Source of the DNA: Desulfurivibrio sp.
Lineage (GTDB): Bacteria > Desulfobacterota > Desulfobulbia > Desulfobulbales > SURF-16
Direction of reading: 5' to 3'
Length of the DNA stretch: 64,000 nucleotides
Assembly (NCBI GenBank): GCA_003605035.1
Contig: QZKJ01000014.1
Location: 27,185 to 91,184, forward strand
This document shows, one piece after another, positions 49,698-58,723 of this stretch. A program made the translations under genes and the position numbers. Position 1 is the first letter of the stretch, and every line of letters begins with the position of its first letter. A model generated the notes under the pieces. That model saw only the letters and a list, made by a program, of their open reading frames with translations, did no database searches and had not been told where the DNA came from.

Positions 49698-49903
49698 AAG
49701 GGACTCGGGAAATACTCATAACCTGGATGGCGCCCGGATCTGGGTTGGATTTGGCGGCGCCGGTTGAGCAAAACCGCAGGCGCTGCAGGGCTACGCCTGC
49801 GGATTTTGCGATTGAGGCGCAGCCAAAGACCTCGGTGTCCCCTTGTGGGATGTGGCCCGAAGACGGGAAGCGTGATGGTAAATTGGTATTTCCCGAGTCC
49901 CTT
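49698..49903. repeat. 206-bp hairpin element with 17-bp terminal inverted repeats
   Basis: AAGGGACTCGGGAAATA at 49698-49714 is perfectly inverted at 49887-49903. Inside, GCAAAACCGCAGGCG (49768-49782) pairs with 49794-49809 with one bulge, and TTTGGCGGCGCC pairs imperfectly with GGCGCAGCCAAA, so most of the element can fold as one hairpin. No gene is encoded. It fills most of the gap after the GGDEF/EAL gene. A degenerate right end is at 1606-1642. Confidence 0.75.
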
Positions 49904-49938
49904 CACTCTGTTCTGCGACTGCCGGCGCAGCGGGCCGG

Positions 49939-52074
49939 CTAACAGAATTTTTCCCCCTCGATGAGATACCGTTCCGCCTCCCGGACGGGCAGAGGCATGC
50001 TGATAAAAAATCCCTGGATCACATCACATCCCTGCTTCTGCAGAAAGGCCAGCTGCTCGGCGGTCTCCACCCCCTCGGCGATGGTTTTCAGTCCCAGACT
50101 TTTCCCCAGGGCAATAATGGCCTTGATGATGGCGGCATCATTGGCATCCGTGGTGATATCCATGACAAACCCGCGATCAATTTTCAGGGTGTCGAGCGGA
50201 AATCGCTTCAGATAACTCATGGATGAGTAGCCGGTGCCGAAATCGTCCACCGAGAGATTGACGCCCAGCTCCTTTAATTCAATGAGGGTCTGGTTCACCT
50301 GACTGACATTCTGCATGATGGCGCTTTCCGTCAGTTCAAGCTCAAGACAGCCGGCGGCCAGCCCGGTCTGCTGCAACACCTGATCCACCAGCGCTGCCAG
50401 ACCCTGCTGTTTGAACTGCAGGCTGGAGATATTGACCCCCATGCGCACCGGGACAAGCCCGGCCCGCTGCCAGAGCACCGCCTGCCGGCAGGCCTCCTGC
50501 AGCACCCACTCGCCGACCTCCACGATCAATCCCGTCTCCTCGGCGATGGGAATAAAGAGCGACGGCGGCACCATGCCCAGGCGGGGATGCAGCCAGCGCA
50601 CCAGCGCTTCCACCCCGGCCAGCCGACCGGTCTGCAGATCAATCTGGGGCTGGTAATAGAGCAGCAGTTCCTTTCTTTCCATCGCTTTCTTCAGATCGGT
50701 CTCGATGCTCAGTTTTTCCATGGCCCGCTGGTTCATCTGGGCAGAAAAGAACTGAAAGGTATTCCTGCCGATCTCCTTGGCATGGTACATGGCGACATCC
50801 GCATTTCTGAGCAGCATATCCACATCCTCGCCATCGCCGGGATAAAGGGTGATGCCGATGCTGCCCGAGATATAGACCTCCTGGCCGGCTATCCTGATCG
50901 GCTGGCTCAGCAGATCGAGAATGCGTTGCGCCACGCGGCCGGCGTGCTCCTCCTCCGCCAGCCTGGTCAACAGGATGGTGAACTCGTCGCCGCCCAGCCG
51001 TGACAGGGTGACCCCGGGTTTACAGGGCAGACAGGCCTTGGCCACGATATCCGAGGAACGGATGCTTTCCCCCAGGCAGTTGGCGATCTCCTGCAACAGG
51101 GTGTCGCCGGCGCTGTGGCCCATGGTGTCATTGATGCGCTTGAACCGGTCAAGATCGAGATAGAGCAGGGCTACCTTGCCGCCCTCCCGCCGGGCCGCCG
51201 CCAGGGCCTGCTGGAACAGCTGCAGGAACAGCTGCCGGTTGGGCAGGCCGGTCAGGCCGTCATAATAGGCCAGCAGGCGGATCTTTTCCTCGGCATTGAT
51301 CCGCTCGGTGATATCCTGCACCGTGCCATGCATGCTGACTGGATTGCCCTGCTCATCGTGCACCACATCCGCCTGTTCGTGCACGTTGCGGCAGCTGCCG
51401 CCTGGCAGCAGAATGCGATAATCGATGCTGTACGGTTTTTTGGTCCGCAGGGCCGTGTCCACCAGTTCTCTGATCGCCTCGCGCTCATCGGGATGCACCC
51501 GGGTGAGAAAGGTTTTGTACGTGGCGGCGGGCTCCTGGAAGGACAGGCCGAAGATCCGGTACATCTGGGCGGAACAGAAAAGGCTGTTCTTTTCAATATC
51601 CCAGTCCCAGTTGCCCAGATTGGCGATGTTCTGGGCAATGGAGAGACGTTTTTCGCTCTGGCGCAGATTGCGGAAGGCGCGGCCCGCCCGCAGCAGGTAG
51701 CGCACCCGGTGGCTGAGCAGCGGCCAGTTGACCGGCTTGGTGACAAAATCGGTGGCGCCGACGTCAAAGGCCCGGCGGATGGAGGCAAAATCCTCCAGTC
51801 CAGTGACCAGCACGATCACCGCATCCTGCCCGCCGGCCAGCCTGCGCATCATGGCGCAGGCGGTAAAGCCGTCCATCTTCGGCATCTTGACGTCCATCAG
51901 CACCAGATCCGGGGAAGTGCGGGCAAAAGCGGCCAGGGCCTCCTCGCCATCCGCCGCCTCCTCCACCGCCAGGCTGAAGTCGTGCAGGGTTTCCCGCATG
52001 AGCAGACGCTGGGCCATGTCATCATCAACAACCAGAACAACCGTCTGTTCTCCCGGGGCTCTGTTCTTACTCAT
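49939..52074 (-). CDS. Response regulator with PAS, GGDEF and EAL domains
   Basis: A 711-residue soluble cyclic-di-GMP enzyme. Receiver (about 10-130, [12 protein letters not shown]), PAS (about 140-265), GGDEF (about 275-445) and EAL (about 455-705). RLGGDEF is intact. Between the RSSD inhibitory-site-like motif and RLGGDEF there is an insertion ([16 protein letters not shown]) that brings in a CxxC pair. The EAL domain has VEALVRW, the NISSLQF asparagine and DDFGTGYSS, so both activities are possible. Its ATG overlaps the stop of the upstream hybrid kinase by eight bases (ATGAGTAA), so that kinase is the obvious phosphodonor. Confidence 0.93.
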   Translation of the reverse strand: MSKNRAPGEQTVVLVVDDDMAQRLLMRETLHDFSLAVEEAADGEEALAAFARTSPDLVLMDVKMPKMDGFTACAMMRRLAGGQDAVIVLVTGLEDFASIRRAFDVGATDFVTKPVNWPLLSHRVRYLLRAGRAFRNLRQSEKRLSIAQNIANLGNWDWDIEKNSLFCSAQMYRIFGLSFQEPAATYKTFLTRVHPDEREAIRELVDTALRTKKPYSIDYRILLPGGSCRNVHEQADVVHDEQGNPVSMHGTVQDITERINAEEKIRLLAYYDGLTGLPNRQLFLQLFQQALAAARREGGKVALLYLDLDRFKRINDTMGHSAGDTLLQEIANCLGESIRSSDIVAKACLPCKPGVTLSRLGGDEFTILLTRLAEEEHAGRVAQRILDLLSQPIRIAGQEVYISGSIGITLYPGDGEDVDMLLRNADVAMYHAKEIGRNTFQFFSAQMNQRAMEKLSIETDLKKAMERKELLLYYQPQIDLQTGRLAGVEALVRWLHPRLGMVPPSLFIPIAEETGLIVEVGEWVLQEACRQAVLWQRAGLVPVRMGVNISSLQFKQQGLAALVDQVLQQTGLAAGCLELELTESAIMQNVSQVNQTLIELKELGVNLSVDDFGTGYSSMSYLKRFPLDTLKIDRGFVMDITTDANDAAIIKAIIALGKSLGLKTIAEGVETAEQLAFLQKQGCDVIQGFFISMPLPVREAERYLIEGEKFC

Positions 52075-54973
52075 CGCCTGTGTTCTCCATTTCCCGGGCC
52101 AGGGCCGCTATCGTCTCCTGATAGGCATCATCCAGCCGGTCAAGCAGCTCCGCCGCCGCCTCAGTTCCGGCGCTGCCGCCCAGCACCTCCAGTTCCTTGC
52201 ACAGGGCGGCGAGTTCGCTGGCGCCGAGATTGGCGCTGCTGGTCTTCAGACTGTGGGCCGCTTCCCGCAGGGCCTCCCCATCCCCCTTGTGCGCCGCCTC
52301 ATGAATGGCGCGCAGAATTTCCGGGGAATTTTCCGTGTACATGTTGATAATCCTGTCAAGCACGGAGGGACTGTCCGGCCGCTGCATGGCGCGGATCATC
52401 TCCAGCCGCTTCTGGTCAAGCAGGGATTTCAGCCGGGTCTCCCCATCTGCGCCCTCGTGCTCCGGGTCAGCGGCCATGACCGGCTGCGGCGCCGGACGAC
52501 CCGGCAGCCAGCGGCTCAGGACATTCTGCAGATCATTCATATAAAAAGGCTTGCCCAGAAAGTCGTCCATGCCGGCCGCCTGGCATTGTTCCCGCACGCC
52601 GGTCTGCACATCGCCGGTCAGGGCGATGATGGGCACCCGCCGGCCTGCGCCTTTTTCCGCTTCCCGGCGCCGGATTTCCCTGGCAGCGGTGAAGCCGTCC
52701 ATCTCCGGCATGTGGCAATCCATGAGGATCAGATCAAATTCCTGCTCCGCCACGGCAGCCAGCGCCTGCCGGCCGTTTTCCGCCACCTCCGCCCGGCAGT
52801 TCAGGTAATGGAGCATCTCCCGGGCCACATCCTGATTGACCAGGTTATCCTCCACCACCAGGATGCGGGCCTGGAAGGACAACGGCCCGGCCGTTGCCGG
52901 GGCCCCGGCGCCCTGCCCCACGCCCTCGCCGGCAGCGGCTGCGGCAGCCTCCTGCTGCAGGCTGCTGAGACAGCTGAACAGCAGACTCTGCCGCACCGGC
53001 TTGCTCAGATAGAGGTCAACCCCTGCCCGGCTTGCCTTGGCGGATTCCTCATCAAAGGGCGCCGAACTGAGCATCACCACCAGCAGGTCATTCCTGCCGT
53101 ACTGCCTGCGGATGCGCCGGGTAAGCTCAATGCCGTCCATTTCCGGCATATGCCAGTCAAGCAGGACGACATCATAGGGTTTGCCCCCCCCTGTCGCCTC
53201 CTCCAGTTTTTCCAGGGCCTGCAGACCGTTCTCCACCGTATCGCCGGTCATGCCCCAGGACCTCACCTGGTTTTTCAGAATGGCGCGATTGACGGCATTA
53301 TCATCGACAATGAGCGCCCGCAGGCCCTGCAGGCTCTTCATCCGCTGCTCATCATCGCCCCTCGTCTCCGGCTGCTGGCGGCTGAAGGTAATGGTAAACC
53401 AGAAAGCCGATCCCTGGCCCGGTTCGCTCTCCACCCCGATATCTCCTCCCATCATGTTCACCAGTTTACGGGAGATCGACAGCCCCAGGCCGGTGCCGCC
53501 ATATTTGCGGGTGGTGGAGCTGTCCGCCTGGGAAAAGGCCTGAAAGATCCGCTCCTGGATGGCCGGCGAGATGCCGATGCCGGTATCCCGGACCTCAAAG
53601 CGCAGGGTGACTTCATGCTCTTTTTCACTCACCGGCTCAACCCTGAGCACCACTTCACCGCTCTCGGTGAACTTGATGGCGTTGCTGAGCAGATTGACGA
53701 TAATCTGGCGCAGCCGGTTGGAATCCCCCTGCATGATCTCCGGCAGATGCGCAGGCAGCACGGGAATCAGTTCCAGCCCCTTGAGATGGGCGCCCTCGGC
53801 CATCATCTCGGCCGTATCCTCCACCAGTTCGCGCAGATTGAAGGTGTGACTCTCCAGTTCCAGCTTGCCGGCCTCGATCTTGGAGAAATCCAGAATGTCG
53901 TTGATGACCCCCATCAGCGAGTCAACCGCCCGCTGAATGGTCTGCACAAAGCGGAGCTGACGGTTGTTGAGTCCGGTGCCGCGCAGCAGCTCGGTCATGC
54001 CGAGGATGCCGTTCATCGGGGTGCGGATTTCATGGCTCATGGTGGCCAGGAATTCGCTTTTCGCCCTGCTGCCCTGCTCGGCCGCCTCTTTCGCCTGCTC
54101 AAGATCACCAACCAGCAGGGCCAGTTCCTCATTGGCGCGGGAAAGCTCCCCGGTGCGTTTTTCCACCATCCTCTCCAGACCCGAACTGTATTCCTGCAGT
54201 TCGCCGTCCCGGCTCTGCACCTCGATCAGCATGTCGTTGAACCGGTCGATCAGGGTGCCGAATTCATCGTTGCTTTTCTTGCTGACCCGCACCGCATAAT
54301 TTTTCTCCCGCCTGACCGCGGCCATGGACTGCATCAACTCCAGCAGGGGCTCGGTGAACAGTCTCTGCAGTCTGGCCGTCAGGGCGAGGACCACCAGAAA
54401 GGTGATGACGACAATGACCGCCACCACGGTATAGTAGGCATGCAGCCGGCGGTAAAGCTGCTGCATGTCATCCACCAGATGAATGGCGCCCACCAGATCA
54501 TTTTCCCCCTTCAGGTTATTGCCGATGCGGACCGGACGGATGACATGCACATGCTTGGCGGACATGAAGGTGGTCCCTCCCCTGGCCTCCTGTTCAGCCA
54601 TGATCTGCCTGCCGTCCGGGTACGCCTTGCGCAGTTCGGCGGTTAAATCCTCCCCGTCTGCCCCGGCTTTGCGGTACGTGCTGAAGATATTGCCCTGCCG
54701 GTCATAGAGAACGGCCAGCACGATTTCCGGTTTTGCCGCCAGGGAATGCAGGATCTCCCGGGCCGCTCCCTCATCCTGAAAGGCCAGCACCGCCCCGCTG
54801 TTCAAGGCGATGATGTCCGCCATGGAAATGAGCTGCCGCGAATAAAATCTGCCGGCATTGGCCTTTTCATAAATGATCAGGGCGGTGGCGACCAGGGCCA
54901 GGGCCAGAAAGGCGGTGAAACTCATGAGCAGAAAAAGTTTCGTTCTGATGGAAATATCGCGCAGTCGCGGCAT
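52067..54973 (-). CDS. Membrane hybrid kinase: TM-sensor-TM-HAMP-HisKA-HATPase-REC-REC-HPt
   Basis: A 968-residue phosphorelay kinase. TM1 (about 10-32) and TM2 (about 172-195) bound a short periplasmic sensor that resembles the CHASE8 type found in YfiN-class proteins. HAMP (about 195-248) and a coiled coil lead to HisKA ([10 protein letters not shown] near 318), HATPase, receiver 1 ([11 protein letters not shown]), receiver 2 ([11 protein letters not shown]) and HPt ([13 protein letters not shown] near 910). The start codon shares one base with the stop of the YfiR-like gene upstream (TAATG). The GGDEF/EAL regulator follows with an overlap. Confidence 0.92.
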   Translation of the reverse strand: MPRLRDISIRTKLFLLMSFTAFLALALVATALIIYEKANAGRFYSRQLISMADIIALNSGAVLAFQDEGAAREILHSLAAKPEIVLAVLYDRQGNIFSTYRKAGADGEDLTAELRKAYPDGRQIMAEQEARGGTTFMSAKHVHVIRPVRIGNNLKGENDLVGAIHLVDDMQQLYRRLHAYYTVVAVIVVITFLVVLALTARLQRLFTEPLLELMQSMAAVRREKNYAVRVSKKSNDEFGTLIDRFNDMLIEVQSRDGELQEYSSGLERMVEKRTGELSRANEELALLVGDLEQAKEAAEQGSRAKSEFLATMSHEIRTPMNGILGMTELLRGTGLNNRQLRFVQTIQRAVDSLMGVINDILDFSKIEAGKLELESHTFNLRELVEDTAEMMAEGAHLKGLELIPVLPAHLPEIMQGDSNRLRQIIVNLLSNAIKFTESGEVVLRVEPVSEKEHEVTLRFEVRDTGIGISPAIQERIFQAFSQADSSTTRKYGGTGLGLSISRKLVNMMGGDIGVESEPGQGSAFWFTITFSRQQPETRGDDEQRMKSLQGLRALIVDDNAVNRAILKNQVRSWGMTGDTVENGLQALEKLEEATGGGKPYDVVLLDWHMPEMDGIELTRRIRRQYGRNDLLVVMLSSAPFDEESAKASRAGVDLYLSKPVRQSLLFSCLSSLQQEAAAAAAGEGVGQGAGAPATAGPLSFQARILVVEDNLVNQDVAREMLHYLNCRAEVAENGRQALAAVAEQEFDLILMDCHMPEMDGFTAAREIRRREAEKGAGRRVPIIALTGDVQTGVREQCQAAGMDDFLGKPFYMNDLQNVLSRWLPGRPAPQPVMAADPEHEGADGETRLKSLLDQKRLEMIRAMQRPDSPSVLDRIINMYTENSPEILRAIHEAAHKGDGEALREAAHSLKTSSANLGASELAALCKELEVLGGSAGTEAAAELLDRLDDAYQETIAALAREMENTGDE

Positions 54974-55581
54974 TATCTGTCCTCAGGCTTTTTTTCGGCA
55001 ACAATGGTTGCCAGCTGCAGCAGGCGGGAACTCTGGGTCAGTTTCTGCTGTCTGGCCGTTTCCGGATTGATTTCAAAATGGAGACCGCCTTTCCTCATGA
55101 TAAAATTCATCACCCCGCCGAGCCGGGCAAAATCTTTGGTTTCCCCAATGGTGAGCACGGGTTTGGCGGCAACCGCGGCCAGCAATTTTTCCCGGGCGTC
55201 CCTGCTCGTGGTTCTGCCGATAAAAAGCAGGGCGCAGCCTGACAAGTCATCAGTTTCCTCCACCGCAATGACCCGCATGAAGCGTTTATCCACCTGCTGT
55301 CCGTCAATCTGCCGGAAAGCCCTGCGAACCGACGGATCAGCCGCCACACAGAGTTCAAGGGTATTCGCCGGCCCGGCGGCGGAGCGGGCCGGCCACTGGG
55401 TGAATCTGGCGAAATTGATGATAAAGGCGGCTTTCAGGGCATACTCGTCAGCCGGCGCCGCCTGCAGACAGACACCCTCCCCGAAAACGGCAATGACGAG
55501 CAAAACGGCGCAAAACCCCAGGCCAAGCATTTTCCGGACGGACATTTTCTGCCGCAGCACGCCTGTCAGCTGTGTATTCAT
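54973..55581 (-). CDS. YfiR-like periplasmic protein (DUF4154)
   Basis: About 202 residues. A signal sequence ([23 protein letters not shown]) precedes the YfiR fold: [39 protein letters not shown], a CALLFIGR strand and a [24 protein letters not shown]-terminal block. In Pseudomonas YfiR represses the membrane cyclase YfiN from the periplasm. Here the next gene is a membrane hybrid kinase followed by a GGDEF/EAL regulator, so YfiR may control a kinase input. The start could be 55581 (preceded by GGAAGAGG) or 55593. It is the first gene of the operon. Confidence 0.88.
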   Translation of the reverse strand: MNTQLTGVLRQKMSVRKMLGLGFCAVLLVIAVFGEGVCLQAAPADEYALKAAFIINFARFTQWPARSAAGPANTLELCVAADPSVRRAFRQIDGQQVDKRFMRVIAVEETDDLSGCALLFIGRTTSRDAREKLLAAVAAKPVLTIGETKDFARLGGVMNFIMRKGGLHFEINPETARQQKLTQSSRLLQLATIVAEKKPEDR

Positions 55582-56026
55582 GGCCTCTTCCATCTGCCCC
55601 GCAATTTCCCCAGCCCCGCTTTCACGCAGGCGGCGTTGGCGCACCAGGCCGCCGCCGCTCGGCCACCGCCGGTTGTATCATCTTCTTTCTTTGCCGGCAA
55701 AAAGCAAGGAAATCATTTCAGCACCTTATTCCGAAGATATTATAGCAGCAGCCAAAACCAAGTAACAAGCTCTTTGACAGACGGGGAACATCCCGCGCCG
55801 GTCCCGCCCCGGCACATACGGCAGCAAGCACAGGCCAGGCCGAGAAACATGTTGACTTACGCAAATGGCCATTTTAAATACCCCATACATCGCCTGCGCC
55901 TGGACCACTCCGGAGGATCATGAAAAAAATACATCCGCACACCCACCGTCACCTGCCTGTTGCAGCAGACCCCTGCCCAGGGTCGTGCCCTGCCTGCCGG
56001 CCATGACGTCCTGCTTGCCTGTTCGC
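55582..56026. other. Divergent intergenic region between yfiR-like and RND operons
   Basis: About 445 bases with no supportable gene. It contains the plus-strand promoter at 55852 and, further left, AT-rich sequence that should hold the minus-strand promoter of the YfiR operon. The open frame upstream of 56027 (from 55865) lacks signal-peptide or family features. Confidence 0.45.
55852..55880 (+). promoter_or_regulatory. Sigma-70-type promoter of the RND efflux operon
   Basis: TTGACT, a 17-base spacer, then TAAATA. It lies about 147 bases before the ATG at 56027, leaving a leader with no obvious fold. Both boxes are one or two bases from consensus. Confidence 0.55.
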
Positions 56027-57409
56027 ATGAGAAACCGGCTGCTCACCACAACCCTCTGCCTGCTGTCAGCGGTTACCGTCTCCTGCACCCCGGCCATCAG
56101 GGAGTTTTTTGCCCCGGTCGAGGTTCCCGAAAAATTCAACGCCACCGGCACGGAAACGCTGGCCGACCGCTGGTGGCTTGCCCTGCAGGATGAACATCTC
56201 AATGGGCTGATCAGTGCAGGTCTTTCCGGCAATCTCAGCCTGCGCATGGCCTGGGACCGCCTGGACCAGGCCGGCGCCGTGGCCCGCAAAAGCGGCGCCG
56301 ACCTGCTGCCCAGCCTGGACGGCACAGCCGAGCTCAGCCGCCGTACGGTGAAAAACGCGGGGGCAGACCGCGACAGCTCCTCAAGCCATACCCTGGCACT
56401 GGCCGCCAGTTATGAACTCGACCTGTGGGGACGGGTGCGCGCCGGCCGGCAGGCGGCGGAGTTTGATCTGCTGGCCAGCAGGGAGGACCTGCAGGCCGCG
56501 GCCATCACCCTGTCGGCCGAGGTGGCCACGGCCTGGTACCAGTTGCTGGAACAGCGGCAACAGATAACGCTGCTGCAGGAACAGATCAGCATCAATGAGC
56601 AGTACCTTGCCCTGGTCACCAGCCAGTTCAGCAACGGCCAGGCCCGGGCCACCGACGTGCTGCAGCAGCGCCAGATCCTGGAGGCCTCCCGGGGCGAGCT
56701 GATCACTGCCCGCACCAGCGAAAAACTGCTGGCACACCAGCTGGCCGTGCTCCTTGGCAAGGCGCCCGGCGACTTTGCCCCGCCTGCCGCGGCAGGTCCG
56801 GTAGAGCTGCCGCCCTTGCCGGATACCGGCCTGCCCGTCCAGCTCATGGAGAAAAGACCTGATATCCGCCGGGCCTTTTACCAGGTGCAGGCGGCCGATC
56901 AGCGGGTGGCCGCGGCCATTGCTGACCGCTTCCCCAGCATCAGCCTGCTGGCCACCGCGGAAGCCGGCGACAGCAGCGTCCGCGATCTGTTTGACAACTG
57001 GCTGGCCAGTCTTGCGGCCAACCTGTCCGCCCCGCTTTTTGACGGCGGCCGTCGGGCCGCCGAGGTGGACCGCGCCAGCGGGGCGGCGGCCGAGGCGTTG
57101 CACAGCTACGGCCAGACCATGCTCACCGCCCTGCGGGAGGTGGAGGACGCCCTTGTTGCCGAAACCAGGCAACGCGATTTTCTCGCAAGTCTGGACCGAC
57201 AGCTTGCCCTTTCCAGTCAGTCCATGGAACAGACCAGGGAACGTTACATATACGGCGACATGGACTTTCTGCGCTTCCTCACCACCATCCTGAATCACCA
57301 GAGCCTGCAGCGCAGCAGAATCAGGGCCGGCCGCCAGCTGATCGATTTCCGCATCAGCCTTTACCGGGCCCTGGCCGGCGGCTGGGATCTGGAAAGGAGT
57401 GAGGAGTGA
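56027..57409 (+). CDS. Outer-membrane efflux lipoprotein (TolC/OprM/NodT family)
   Basis: A 460-residue outer-membrane channel. The signal peptide (MRNRLLTTTLCLLSAVTVSC) ends at a plausible lipidated cysteine. Two repeats of the outer-membrane-efflux domain follow. ADRWWLALQDEHLNGLISAGLSGNLSLRMAWDRL opens the first, and LPVQLMEKRPDIRRAFYQVQAADQRVAAAIADRFPSISL marks the second, as in NodT/OprM. The start at 56027 fits the signal peptide; ATG 56003 is an alternative. The stop codon lies inside an AGTGARR heptad array. It is the first gene of the tripartite efflux operon. Confidence 0.91.
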   Translation: MRNRLLTTTLCLLSAVTVSCTPAIREFFAPVEVPEKFNATGTETLADRWWLALQDEHLNGLISAGLSGNLSLRMAWDRLDQAGAVARKSGADLLPSLDGTAELSRRTVKNAGADRDSSSSHTLALAASYELDLWGRVRAGRQAAEFDLLASREDLQAAAITLSAEVATAWYQLLEQRQQITLLQEQISINEQYLALVTSQFSNGQARATDVLQQRQILEASRGELITARTSEKLLAHQLAVLLGKAPGDFAPPAAAGPVELPPLPDTGLPVQLMEKRPDIRRAFYQVQAADQRVAAAIADRFPSISLLATAEAGDSSVRDLFDNWLASLAANLSAPLFDGGRRAAEVDRASGAAAEALHSYGQTMLTALREVEDALVAETRQRDFLASLDRQLALSSQSMEQTRERYIYGDMDFLRFLTTILNHQSLQRSRIRAGRQLIDFRISLYRALAGGWDLERSEE

Positions 57410-57446
57410 AAAGTGAAAAGTGAGAAGTGAAAAGTAAGGAGTGAGG
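57398..57446 (+). repeat. Heptad AGTGARR array at the 3' end of the efflux channel gene
   Basis: Seven exact 7-base units with the pattern AGTGARR or AGTAAGG run from the last codons of the channel gene into the gap. The stop TGA is part of the second unit. The same unit begins at the stop of the kinase at 37729. Confidence 0.82.
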
Positions 57447-57450
57447 GGCA

Positions 57451-57470
57451 GGGGCGTTCGCGAACCGCCC
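57451..57470. repeat. REP-like palindrome GTTCGCGAAC, copy 2
   Basis: GGGGCGTTCGCGAACCGCCC has the same core as 8961-8974 with one base lost from the left arm. It follows the heptad array in the 105-base gap before the adaptor gene. Confidence 0.65.
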
Positions 57471-57514
57471 GGGCAGGTATAAGGAAAGAAAGGCAAAAGG
57501 CAAGAGCAAATAAC

Positions 57515-58723
57515 ATGACCGATAGTGTGAAAACGGGAAAAAAACTCGGCCCGACGATGCGCGTGCTGCTGATTGCCGTCATTCTGGCCTGTGCCGGCAC
57601 CCTGGCCTTCTACTGGCTCAGCCACCGACCCCGGGCCGAGCGCAAGCCTCCCAGGGCCAGCGCCATCCCGGTCGAGACCGCCGAACTGCGCAGCGCCGCC
57701 CATCAGGTGCTGGTCAAGGCCATGGGCACGGTCATGCCCTCCCAGAGCGTCGAGCTGGCCGCCCGCGTCAGCGGCGAAATTGTCAGGATCCAGCCCGCTC
57801 TGCTGCCGGGCGGCAGGTTTCGGCAGGGAGAAGAGATTCTGCTCATTGATCCCACTGATTTCGAACTTACGGTGCAGCAGCGCCGCAGTGACGTGGCCAG
57901 GGCCGAGTATGAGCTGAAAATCGAGATGGGCAAACAGTCGGTGGCCAGGACCGAATACCAGCTGCTCGGCGAGACCATCAGACAGGAAAATGAGGAACTG
58001 GTGCTGCGCGAACCGCAGCTCAAGGCGGCCAGGGCGGCCCTGGAAGCTGCCCGGGCTTTGCTAGCCCAGGCAGAGCTTGATCTGGCCCGCACCCGCATTG
58101 TCGCGCCCTTCAACGCCCTGGTCCAGGAAAAGCATGTGGGGCTCGGCTCCCAGGTCGCGGCAGGCGGCAAACTGGTCACCCTGATCGACACCGATTCCTA
58201 CTGGGTCGAGGTAGCCATCCCCACTGACCGGCTTGGCTGGCTCAGCATACCGGGCGCCACCAGCGACAGCGGCTCACCGGTTCGTATCCACCCCAGCGGC
58301 TGGGGCCGGGAGGCCTTCCGCACCGGCATTGTCAAATCCCTGCTGGCCGGGGTTGATCCCCAGAGCAGAATGGCCGGGCTGCTGGTGGAAGTGCGGGATC
58401 CGCTCTGCCTGCAGGCGGACAACCGGGGCAAGCCGCCGCTCACCATCAACAGCTTTGTCCAGGTGGAGATCCAGGGCAAAACCCTGGACGCGGCCTTCCG
58501 CATCCCCCGCTCCGCCCTGCATGACGGCGACAAAATCTGGATCATGACCGGGCAGCATACCCTGGATATCCGGCCGGTGAAAATCGCCTGGGATGAGGAC
58601 GAGGAGGTCTATGTAAAGAACAGCCTGCGCGACGGCGAGCGTCTCATCACAAGCGCGCTGGCCGCCCCGGTGCAGGGCATGTCCCTGCGGAGCGCCGCGG
58701 ACCCCGCCGCGGAGCAGCGTTAA
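57515..58723 (+). CDS. RND efflux periplasmic adaptor (HlyD/MexA family)
   Basis: A 402-residue membrane-fusion protein. An N-terminal anchor (about 15-33) is followed by a lipoyl/barrel-sandwich half (SVELAARVSGEIVRI near 75), a coiled-coil hairpin (about 115-190), the second lipoyl half (LDLARTRIVAPFNALVQEKHVGLGSQVAAG) and a beta-barrel. It links the inner-membrane pump to the outer-membrane channel. The stop overlaps the pump start by one base (TAATG). It is one operon with its neighbours on both sides. Confidence 0.93.
   Translation: MTDSVKTGKKLGPTMRVLLIAVILACAGTLAFYWLSHRPRAERKPPRASAIPVETAELRSAAHQVLVKAMGTVMPSQSVELAARVSGEIVRIQPALLPGGRFRQGEEILLIDPTDFELTVQQRRSDVARAEYELKIEMGKQSVARTEYQLLGETIRQENEELVLREPQLKAARAALEAARALLAQAELDLARTRIVAPFNALVQEKHVGLGSQVAAGGKLVTLIDTDSYWVEVAIPTDRLGWLSIPGATSDSGSPVRIHPSGWGREAFRTGIVKSLLAGVDPQSRMAGLLVEVRDPLCLQADNRGKPPLTINSFVQVEIQGKTLDAAFRIPRSALHDGDKIWIMTGQHTLDIRPVKIAWDEDEEVYVKNSLRDGERLITSALAAPVQGMSLRSAADPAAEQR

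Noticed and set aside
51728..54646. Plus-strand open frame of 972 codons opposite two signalling genes
   Set aside because: The minus strand carries intact kinase, receiver, HPt and GGDEF/EAL motifs. The opposite frame has none and shows low-complexity composition.
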